From the NCBI GenBank assembly GCA_019242065.1, contig JAFAWJ010000959.1, forward strand, positions 1 to 7,047: DNA of 7,047 nucleotides, read 5' to 3'. Both the position numbers and the translations under genes were made by a program. The notes under the pieces are model-generated. The model was not told where the DNA came from, did not search any database, and was given only the letters and a program-made list of their open reading frames with translations. This document shows, piece after piece, positions 1 to 5,806 of the stretch. Each line of letters begins with the position of its first letter. Position 1 is the first letter of the stretch. The DNA is from Chloroflexota bacterium. GTDB taxonomy: Bacteria > Chloroflexota > UBA6077 > CF-72.

Positions 1-1173
1 AAAACCGGGGTGGATGGCGCTGGCTATCTGAGCTCGGCGCAGGCCTTGCGCGACCACGGGCTCGCGGCGATCGCCGGCTTGCCGATCGAACACTCGCCGA
101 CTTATCCGCTGGTGCTGTGGCTCGGGCTGCTGCTGCCAGTAGACGTGAGTTGGTTCGTGGTGATCGTGCAGGCGGTCGTCGGGGCGGCGACGGTGCTGGT
201 CCTGGTGCGATTGACACTACGCGAAACTGGCGACAGGCACGCGGCGCGCGCGGCGGGCGTCATCGCCGCCATTCAGATCACGTTCGTGTTCTGGACCACG
301 TACCTGCTGAGCGAAACGGTGTTTCTGTTTCTGATCGCGGTAACGGCGGACCGAACATTGGTGCTGAAGTCTTCGCGGCACCTCTTGCGCGACGCGACGC
401 TGGTGGGTGTGCTGGCATTGCTGTCGATCAGCGTTCGACCGACCGGCGTGGCGTTTATGGTTGCGTTACTGATCACGATAATTGCCATCGGACGACAGGG
501 TTTAGTAACTCGACTTGCCGGCTTCCTAGTACCAACTGTGGTGATCTCAGTGCTTGTGTTTTCGAGCGCGGCGATCGGGCACAACAGCCAAAGTACTGGA
601 CTTGTCGAGCGAGTTGGCGACTGGGCGCGTTCGGCGGTGAAAAATGGTTTGCTCGAGACCGAGCAAGGGCGGGCGACGAGTGGGGTCGATCTGGATCTTG
701 CAGAGCCGCCAATTCTCGAGACGTTACCGGCGGATCAACGTCAAGAGTTCGTACAGTCAGGGCCATTGGTCTTCGCCGTGCATCATCCGTCGTTTGTCCT
801 CGAACAAACCGCGCGCAAGTTCAAGATATTCTGGGAGCCGGCGACGCCTGACTACTCACGCGCGCATGCACTGGGATCCACGGCGTATTTTCTGATCTTT
901 TATGCGCTGGCGGTTGTCGGCGCAATCTACGGCATTCGCTACAGGTTGCTTTTTGTGGTGTGCGTAGCGAGCGTGGCGATGTTTACGCTGACCAGTCTGG
1001 CAACGATTGTCGACTACGACCAGCGCTATCGACTGCCCGCCGAGCTGTTTCTCGTGCCACTGGCGGGCATCGGCCTGGCTTTCGTAGGCAGGTGGAGGAA
1101 CCACCGAATCGCGAGCACAGCACCGGCACGACCAGAGCGCGAGCTGGCGGGTTCGGGCGAGGTGCGCGGTTAG
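1..1173 (+). CDS. GT-C-type membrane glycosyltransferase (PMT/ArnT-like), 5' end cut by the window
   Basis: This is a polytopic membrane protein, probably a glycosyltransferase that uses a polyprenyl-phosphate sugar on the periplasmic side. The reading frame is open from base 1. A GTG at 10 gives 387 residues (numbering used here) but is unlikely to be the true start: the protein then begins inside the first extracytoplasmic loop (D2, Y6, then AQAL), where this family has its catalytic acidic residue, and the first membrane helix would be missing. Next come SPTYP (29-33), typical of the loop end, and hydrophobic segments near 34-66, 80-110, 125-160 and 170-190. A soluble stretch follows at about 190-280, then helices near 290-330 and 345-362. 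The RYRLPAE motif (339-345) before the last helix is common in these proteins. The tail is short, basic and cytoplasmic. Its G+C is lower than that of its neighbours, especially around 451-600. The family call is fairly safe; the sugar and acceptor are unknown. Confidence 0.75.
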   Translation, partial: KTGVDGAGYLSSAQALRDHGLAAIAGLPIEHSPTYPLVLWLGLLLPVDVSWFVVIVQAVVGAATVLVLVRLTLRETGDRHAARAAGVIAAIQITFVFWTTYLLSETVFLFLIAVTADRTLVLKSSRHLLRDATLVGVLALLSISVRPTGVAFMVALLITIIAIGRQGLVTRLAGFLVPTVVISVLVFSSAAIGHNSQSTGLVERVGDWARSAVKNGLLETEQGRATSGVDLDLAEPPILETLPADQRQEFVQSGPLVFAVHHPSFVLEQTARKFKIFWEPATPDYSRAHALGSTAYFLIFYALAVVGAIYGIRYRLLFVVCVASVAMFTLTSLATIVDYDQRYRLPAELFLVPLAGIGLAFVGRWRNHRIASTAPARPERELAGSGEVRG

Positions 1174-1192
1174 GCTGTTCCTCGACTGTTTC

Positions 1193-2818
1193 GTGCTGTG
1201 CGCGGTGGTCGTCGTTCCGTCGCTCCTGTACGTCGGCCAACTCGGTTTTTATTCTGATGATTGGCGCTTTTTGGCCAACCTGGCGCTCGGCCCGCAGCCG
1301 GGTTTCTCAGGGGCTATTCAGGTGCTCGCGCCCGACCTCGGCGCGCGGCCGCCGCACCTGGTCCTGTTGGCGGCCCTGTATCAGGTCGCGGGGCTGGATC
1401 CGCTGGGCTATCACCTCGCCAGCATCGGCTTGCTGGCCGTGGGCGGCGTTGGCATGTACCTGATACTGCTCGAGCTGGGCATCCGGCGCTCGCTGGCATT
1501 TGCCGCGTGCGCGGTGTTCGTGACGTTGCCGCAGTACAGCACGGACCGGTTCTGGATCGCGGCGATTCAGGCCGACATTGCCCTGGCGTTTTTCGTCGTG
1601 GGCGCGTACGCGAGCCTTCGAGCGCTGCGCACCGGGCGGGCGTGGGTCGCGTGGACCATGCTCGCGGCTAGCGCACTGGCTATCTCACTGCTCGCCTACG
1701 AGGTCTTCGTTGGTCTGAGCTTACTGCTGCCGCTGTTGGTGCTGTGGCGCGCACAGCGACCCTGGAGTCCGCGTGTTGCCGCCGTGGTCGGGGTGCTGGT
1801 GGCCTCGATCCTGGCGGTCGTCGTCTTCAAGGTCGCGACGACGACGCGGCTGCCCGAATTTGCCAGCTTGCTGGCGCGCGCACGCTGGTTTGCCGCCGTG
1901 CTGCGTGACGGCGGGCTCGTCGGCCTCGGGGGCTACGGGGTCGGGCTGCCGCTGCTGGCAAGCGATGCGGCGCTGAAATGGCCGGATGCCGTGCGGCTGA
2001 TCGCGGCGGTCGTCGTGGGCGGCGGCGTCGGTGCCTGGACGTTCGGAGCCGCCAGGTACGCGGACTGGACGGCCTGGCGACCTGAGAGCCGACGATTGAT
2101 CGTGGGTGGGCTGGTGGTCTTCGTCGCCGGGCTGGCCATCTTTGTGACCAACCAGGCGTTCGCGGGCACGCTGTCGGGCAGCGCCAACCGCACCATGATC
2201 GCCGCGGCGATTGGCGTGGCCTTGGCCCTGACGGGACTGGCCGGGCTGATCGCGGGCATCTGGCCGCCGCGGCTCTGGCCGAGAGGCCTCGCCGCACACG
2301 ACGCCCGATCACGCCCGCGGGTCCGAGCCGAGGTCCTGGCCACACTTATCGGGCTGCTGTGCCTGAGTGGCACGCTGCTGAACTTGACCCTCGCCGCGTT
2401 CTGGGTCGAAGCGGCGCGCGAGCAGAGCGACGTCATGCGTGCCCTGCACGCCGCGGCGCCGACGTTGTCGGGCGGCGCCAGCGTGCTGCTCGCCGGTAGC
2501 TGTCCGTACGTTGGCCCGGGCGTCGTCTTTGAGGCGCCCTGGGACGTCGCCGGTGCGATCCAGATCGCCTACGACGACCCGACGCTGCGTGGCGACGTGG
2601 TCACGCCGCGACTCACGATCGGCGACGCGGGGGTGACCACCGAGATCTATGGCGAACCCGCCTTCTATCCCTACGCGAACCTGTTCGTCTTCGATCGAAG
2701 CGCGCACGAGCTGGTCCCAACGCCGAATCGCGCTGCCCTCGAGCGGGCGCTCGCCAGCACCGAAAATGGAGCCGCCTGTGGGCCCGGGCAGCCTGGCCTT
2801 GGGCAGCCGGTGCTGTGA
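1193..2818 (+). CDS. Polytopic membrane protein, probable GT-C glycosyltransferase with C-terminal extracytoplasmic domain
   Basis: A 541-residue membrane protein of the GT-C type, not a close copy of the upstream gene. After one N-terminal helix comes YSDDW (20-24), whose Asp pair fits the catalytic first-loop acid, then ARPP (51-54), as in the D-D/RP pattern of many uncharacterised GT-C proteins. GYHL (73-76) opens the next helix. Further hydrophobic segments lie near 77-95, 101-118, 123-143, 153-170, 172-186, 196-213, 302-320, 335-357 and 381-405. AYEVF (169-173) fits the conserved acidic site at a helix start. Residues from about 410 on look soluble and probably extracytoplasmic, with Cys437 and Cys529 as a possible disulfide. 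The GTG at 1193 lies 19 nt after the previous stop, has no clear ribosome-binding site and leaves a short first helix without positive flanking residues, so the true start is doubtful. The role is inferred from topology and motifs only. Confidence 0.7.
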   Translation: MLCAVVVVPSLLYVGQLGFYSDDWRFLANLALGPQPGFSGAIQVLAPDLGARPPHLVLLAALYQVAGLDPLGYHLASIGLLAVGGVGMYLILLELGIRRSLAFAACAVFVTLPQYSTDRFWIAAIQADIALAFFVVGAYASLRALRTGRAWVAWTMLAASALAISLLAYEVFVGLSLLLPLLVLWRAQRPWSPRVAAVVGVLVASILAVVVFKVATTTRLPEFASLLARARWFAAVLRDGGLVGLGGYGVGLPLLASDAALKWPDAVRLIAAVVVGGGVGAWTFGAARYADWTAWRPESRRLIVGGLVVFVAGLAIFVTNQAFAGTLSGSANRTMIAAAIGVALALTGLAGLIAGIWPPRLWPRGLAAHDARSRPRVRAEVLATLIGLLCLSGTLLNLTLAAFWVEAAREQSDVMRALHAAAPTLSGGASVLLAGSCPYVGPGVVFEAPWDVAGAIQIAYDDPTLRGDVVTPRLTIGDAGVTTEIYGEPAFYPYANLFVFDRSAHELVPTPNRAALERALASTENGAACGPGQPGLGQPVL

Positions 2819-2840
2819 TCAAAACACGTTCGTGGCGAGA

Positions 2841-2886
2841 TTGAGACGGTCACCCCGCAGATTACGGTCGATTGACCGAATCTCAA
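2841..2886. repeat. Bulged inverted repeat overlapping the promoter -35 box
   Basis: The left arm is TTGAGA-CGGTC (2841-2851). The right arm is GACCG-AA-TCTCAA (2874-2886). The arms pair over 6 + 5 bases with a two-base bulge in the right arm. A second CGGTC at 2865-2869 can instead pair with the same GACCG (2874-2878) over a GATT loop. The right arm covers most of the -35 box (2872-2877), so the repeat may be an operator. No T-run follows, so it does not look like an intrinsic terminator for the gene that ends at 2818. Confidence 0.4.
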
Positions 2887-2900
2887 CCCGCACTTAGAAT
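2872..2900 (+). promoter_or_regulatory. Candidate sigma70-type promoter for the downstream operon
   Basis: TTGACC (2872-2877) and TAGAAT (2895-2900) each match the sigma70 consensus at five of six positions and are separated by exactly 17 nt. They lie in the only sizeable intergenic gap, just upstream of the five-gene run that begins at 2977. Transcription would start at about 2906-2908, leaving a leader of about 70 nt. This is a pattern match only. Confidence 0.5.
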
Positions 2901-2902
2901 GC

Positions 2903-2912
2903 GCACGCGTGC
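2903..2912. promoter_or_regulatory. Perfect 10-bp palindrome at the predicted transcription start
   Basis: GCACGCGTGC is identical to its reverse complement and begins three bases after the candidate -10 box, so it would cover the transcription start. Repressor operators often sit there. The symmetry stops at 10 bp (the flanking bases are C and C), and GC-rich DNA makes short palindromes fairly common, so an operator role is only a suggestion. Confidence 0.25.
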
Positions 2913-2966
2913 CGCAGTGGGCGACGGTACCCCTATGGTGGGCAGCATCTGATTTCGGGCATCCTT

Positions 2967-2971
2967 GGGAG
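2967..2971 (+). promoter_or_regulatory. Ribosome-binding site deciding the E1 alpha start
   Basis: GGGAG lies five bases before the GTG at 2977. It would overlap the alternative TTG at 2965, which has no comparable site upstream. The GTG is therefore preferred. Confidence 0.45.
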
Positions 2972-2976
2972 CGGCA

Positions 2977-3984
2977 GTGACGGTCGAAGTATCTGACACG
3001 CACGTTGAGCCACATCGTCCATTTGCGCAGCAGGATGCGCCACGGATGCTGCATGACATGATGCGCATTCGTATCGCCGAAGAAACCCTGGCTGATCTCT
3101 ACAGCGAACAGGAGATGCGTACACCGACGCATTTCTCGATTGGTCAGGAGGCGGTCGCGGTCGGCGTATGTTCGGCGCTACGGCAGGACGACGTGGTGTA
3201 TAGCGGCCATCGTTGTCACGCGCACTACCTCGCCAAAGGCGGCCCGCTTGCGCCGATGATTGCCGAGTTGTACGGCAAACAAACCGGCACGGCGCATGGA
3301 CGCGGTGGTTCCGTGCACCTGAGCGCGCCGGAAGTGGGCTTTATTGCGTCGTCGGCAATCCTGGGTCAGACGATGGCGGTGGCCACCGGCTCCGCGTGGG
3401 CATTCACCATGGATGGGTCGCAACGCGTCGCGGTGTGTTTTTTCGGCGACGGTGCCATTGAGGAAGGCATTTTTCATGAAACCCTCAACTTCGCCTCGCT
3501 GAAGCGTTTGCCGGTCATCTTCGTATGCGAGAACAACGGGTACTCGACGCATACGCCCCTGGAGGTGCGGCAGCCAAAGGGCGTCACGATCTGGGAACGT
3601 GCTCGTTGCTATCAAATCGCGTCGACATTTGCGGACGGCAACGATGTGTTTGCGGTACGGCGAGCCGCCGACGAAGCCGTTGCCTGGGCACGCTCCGGTC
3701 AGGGGCCGTACTTCCTGGAGTTCAGCACGTACCGCTGGCGCGAGCACGTAGGACCCAACTGGGACTACGAGGCGGGCTACCGCACCAAAGCCGAGGTTGA
3801 CGCGTGGATCGAGCGGTGCCCGATCAAGGCGGCAACCGCCCAGATGCTGACGGCGGGTGTCAGCAGCCGGGCAGACATCGACGGTTGGCGGCAGGACATT
3901 CAGGATGAAGTGGATGCGGCGGTATCTGCCGCAAAGGCGGCCCCGTTCCCGTCGGTCGAGCATTTGCTCGACGGCACGTACTAG
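2977..3984 (+). CDS. Thiamine-diphosphate 2-oxoacid dehydrogenase E1 alpha-like subunit (AcoA/PDH E1-alpha family)
   Basis: This is the alpha subunit of a cytoplasmic ThDP enzyme that decarboxylates a 2-oxoacid; its beta partner follows directly. The protein has 335 residues, normal for AcoA-type alpha subunits; a TTG at 2965 would add four. Visible signatures are HFSIGQEAVAVG near the N-terminus, HGRGGSVH (107-114), and the ThDP/metal motif starting GDG (157-159) and ending ENN (N186, N187) after the usual spacing of about 30 residues. The phosphorylation-loop region reads TYRWREHVGPNWD: His257 is kept, but the GHS-type sequence of pyruvate dehydrogenases is replaced by EHVG. No lipoyl E2 or E3 gene lies nearby. 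Its neighbours are a glycosyltransferase and nucleotide-sugar epimerases, so a role in making a modified sugar is more likely than central metabolism. That role is inference. Alternatives are an acetoin or branched-chain 2-oxoacid dehydrogenase whose E2/E3 are encoded elsewhere. Family membership is very secure. Confidence 0.92.
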   Translation: MTVEVSDTHVEPHRPFAQQDAPRMLHDMMRIRIAEETLADLYSEQEMRTPTHFSIGQEAVAVGVCSALRQDDVVYSGHRCHAHYLAKGGPLAPMIAELYGKQTGTAHGRGGSVHLSAPEVGFIASSAILGQTMAVATGSAWAFTMDGSQRVAVCFFGDGAIEEGIFHETLNFASLKRLPVIFVCENNGYSTHTPLEVRQPKGVTIWERARCYQIASTFADGNDVFAVRRAADEAVAWARSGQGPYFLEFSTYRWREHVGPNWDYEAGYRTKAEVDAWIERCPIKAATAQMLTAGVSSRADIDGWRQDIQDEVDAAVSAAKAAPFPSVEHLLDGTY

Positions 3985-3988
3985 GTGA
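3983..3988 (+). promoter_or_regulatory. Ribosome-binding site deciding the E1 beta start
   Basis: AGGTGA overlaps the stop codon of the alpha gene (TAG, 3982-3984) and lies eight bases before the ATG at 3997. The GTG at 3985, which abuts that stop codon, is inside this site. The ATG is therefore the better start, and the overlap suggests translational coupling. Confidence 0.6.
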
Positions 3989-3996
3989 CACCCGCG

Positions 3997-5031
3997 ATGC
4001 ACTCATTGAAGTACTGGCAGGCGATCAGCGAAGGCACCGTCCAGTGCATGGAGGCTGATCCGTCGATTTTCGTAGCTGGCATCGGCGTCGACGATTTCAA
4101 AGGTATTTTCGGCACGACGCGCGCGGCATACGAACAGTTCGGGTCGGCGCGCGTGTTCGATATCCCCAATTGTGAAAATGCATTCGCGGGCATCACGATT
4201 GGCGCCGCGGCCGTGGGCAAACGGCCTCTGGTGGTGCACCCCCGCAACGACTTCATGTTCCTGGCGATGGACCAGCTCATCAATCTGGCCGCGAAGTGGC
4301 GCTACATGTACGGCGACCAGGGTGGTGTACCGGTGGTGACGCGGGCGATCGTCGGCCGCGGTTGGGGCCAGGGTGCGACCCACTCGCAGAGTTTGCACGC
4401 GACGTTTGCGCATTTCCCCGGACTCGTGGTGGTGACGCCCGCGTCGCCCGCCGACGCGAAAGGCCTGCTCGTCAGCGCATTGACCGGCTCGGCGCCGGTC
4501 ATCATCCTCGAGAACCGGGCGCTCTACGAACTCGAAGAGGACGTCCCGGAGGACGCGACGCCGATTCCGTTTGGGAAAGGGCGCGTCGTGGTCGAGGGAA
4601 CGGACATCACCATTGTCGCCGCGTCGCTGATGGTCCACGAGGCGACCCGCGCGGCTACGGTGCTTGCCGAGCACGGCATCAGCGCCGAAGTCGTGGACCC
4701 GCGCACCATTCGGCCACTCGACGAAGAGATCATCCTGACGTCGATCGAAAAGACACACCACCTGGTGGTCGCCGATACCAGCTGGTCGCGCTATGGCGTC
4801 GCCGCCGAAGTCGCGGCCGTGGCGGCGGAAAAAGGCTGGGGGAGCCTGCATGCTCCGGTCCGCCGGGTCACTCCGCCGGATTGTCCGGCGCCGGTCTCCA
4901 AACCGTTGGAGGACGCGTTCCACCCGAACCCAGTCTCCATCGCGCAGGCATGTCTGGATGTCCTGCGCAGCGACGATGCGCTGAACGGCACAGTCCCTGA
5001 CGTACAGGCCAGGTTCCTCGGGCCGTACTGA
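3997..5031 (+). CDS. Thiamine-diphosphate 2-oxoacid dehydrogenase E1 beta-like subunit (AcoB/PDH E1-beta family)
   Basis: This is the beta subunit that should form an alpha2beta2 enzyme with the preceding protein. It has 344 residues from the ATG (348 from a GTG at 3985). The N-terminal pyrimidine-binding domain carries DIPNCENAFAG. Glu60 corresponds to the conserved Glu of the usual D-x-P-I-S-E motif that activates the cofactor, but the I-S pair is replaced by N-C. Then follow RNDFMFLAMDQLINLAAKW, GRGWGQGATHSQSLHATFAH and FPGLVVVTPASPADAKGLL, all typical of E1 beta. The C-terminal transketolase-like domain runs from about residue 200 and contains VVDPRTIRPLD. The last 20 or so residues form a tail after the conserved fold. 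The HPRNDFM and GRGWGQG wording resembles, from memory, a branch often annotated only as 2-oxoacid dehydrogenase beta and seen in polysaccharide loci. Substrate is unknown. The gene is probably co-translated with its partner. Confidence 0.92.
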   Translation: MHSLKYWQAISEGTVQCMEADPSIFVAGIGVDDFKGIFGTTRAAYEQFGSARVFDIPNCENAFAGITIGAAAVGKRPLVVHPRNDFMFLAMDQLINLAAKWRYMYGDQGGVPVVTRAIVGRGWGQGATHSQSLHATFAHFPGLVVVTPASPADAKGLLVSALTGSAPVIILENRALYELEEDVPEDATPIPFGKGRVVVEGTDITIVAASLMVHEATRAATVLAEHGISAEVVDPRTIRPLDEEIILTSIEKTHHLVVADTSWSRYGVAAEVAAVAAEKGWGSLHAPVRRVTPPDCPAPVSKPLEDAFHPNPVSIAQACLDVLRSDDALNGTVPDVQARFLGPY

Positions 5032-5035
5032 GCCG

Positions 5036-5806
5036 GTGGATTCTGCTCGACGCCGCACCATCTCCGTTCTCATTCCGGCGTATAACGAAGCGCTGAATCT
5101 CCAGGGTTCGGTCGAAGACGCGCTTGCCGCGTGCACCGACTTCGAGGATTACGAGATTCTGATCGTCAACGACGGTAGCACCGACAACACGGGCGAGCTC
5201 GCGGAACAACTGGCGGCCCAGCTGAACCACGTGCGAGTGATCCACCACCCCAGGAATCGTGGCTTCGGCGCCGCGTATAGCACGGCCCTGGCCGAAGCGC
5301 GCATGAGCTACTACACGTTCGTACCAGGTGATCACGAGGTCGCCCCCGAGTCGGTCAAAGCCATCTTTGGGGCGGTCGGCAAAGCCGACATGGTGGTGCC
5401 ATTCCATGCCACGCCGTGGAAGCGCCCGTTCCTGCGCCGCGCGCTGACCCGCATCTCTACCGATCAGGTCAACCTGCTCTTCGGCTGGAATCTCAAGTAC
5501 TACCAGGGTCCGGTGGTGTATCCAACGGAGCTGGCGCGCGCGCTGCCGCGAACAGTCCAGGGTTTCTATTTCGCGACGGAAATGCTCGTGCACGCGCTGG
5601 ACGCCGGCTATTCCTATGTCGAGATCGGACTGACGCACCAGGAACGCAGCTACGGCCGGTCCAAAGCCGTCGCGGTGTCCAATGCAACCAGCGCGCAATG
5701 GATCATCCTCAAACTGTGGTGGGACATTCGCGTCCGGCGGCGCAATGACGTACCTCGCGCCATACGAAGTGAACCAACTGGTGCTCTGGAGGGTGCCAAT
5801 CTGTGA
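5036..5806 (+). CDS. Family 2 glycosyltransferase, DPM1/polyprenyl-phosphate sugar synthase-like
   Basis: A 256-residue GT-A fold transferase that uses a nucleotide sugar in the cytoplasm. The first strand and nucleotide site read VLIPAYNE (11-18), followed by VNDGSTDNT (44-52). The usual metal-binding D-x-D region is PGDHE, with Asp99 and Glu101. Later come GWNLKYYQGPVVYP and HQERSYGRSK, matching the acceptor-side loop and the R-x-x-G-x-SK stretch of dolichyl/polyprenyl-phosphate sugar synthases. There is no C-terminal membrane domain, so it is soluble or peripheral. The GTG start is four bases after the E1 beta stop, with no strong ribosome-binding site, which suggests coupling. Its end overlaps the next gene by four bases. 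A plausible job is loading a sugar made by the neighbouring enzymes onto a polyprenyl phosphate for GT-C enzymes such as the two upstream. It could instead add the sugar directly to a lipid-linked oligosaccharide. Confidence 0.85.
   Translation: MDSARRRTISVLIPAYNEALNLQGSVEDALAACTDFEDYEILIVNDGSTDNTGELAEQLAAQLNHVRVIHHPRNRGFGAAYSTALAEARMSYYTFVPGDHEVAPESVKAIFGAVGKADMVVPFHATPWKRPFLRRALTRISTDQVNLLFGWNLKYYQGPVVYPTELARALPRTVQGFYFATEMLVHALDAGYSYVEIGLTHQERSYGRSKAVAVSNATSAQWIILKLWWDIRVRRRNDVPRAIRSEPTGALEGANL
5788..5793 (+). promoter_or_regulatory. Ribosome-binding site for the SDR gene, inside the GT2 gene
   Basis: GGAGGG lies nine bases before the GTG at 5803 and within the last codons of the glycosyltransferase gene. 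It supports a start at 5803 in a GTGA overlap with the stop codon (5804-5806). Confidence 0.6.

Noticed and set aside
117..851. 244-codon + strand frame inside the first GT-C gene
   Set aside because: Arg/Gly-rich translation with no hydrophobic pattern, overlapping a coherent membrane protein in another frame.
960..1463. 167-codon + strand frame bridging the two GT-C genes, considered as a frameshift link or small gene
   Set aside because: The translation is low-complexity Arg/Ser/Trp with no motif, and both flanking genes read coherently in their own frames over this span.
1721..2299. 192-codon antisense frame opposite the second GT-C gene
   Set aside because: Composition is Arg/Gln/Pro-rich shadow of a GC-rich gene, with no start signal or domain.
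2841..2886. Inverted repeat as an intrinsic terminator of the upstream GT-C gene
   Set aside because: No T-run follows either hairpin, and the right arm is part of a good -35 box.
2935..2952. Five-codon ATG frame in the leader before E1 alpha, considered as a leader peptide
   Set aside because: No ribosome-binding site, no run of regulatory codons and no attenuator-like hairpin after it.
2977..5031. Standard acetoin or pyruvate dehydrogenase operon
   Set aside because: The genes that follow are a glycosyltransferase and sugar epimerases rather than lipoyl E2 and dihydrolipoyl dehydrogenase. It cannot be excluded that E2/E3 are elsewhere in the genome.
4003..5136. Open antisense frame of 377 codons opposite E1 beta and the start of GT2
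   Set aside because: It lies opposite well-recognised coding sequence, crosses a gene boundary, shows no known motif and is rich in Arg and His as expected from the complement of GC-rich codons.
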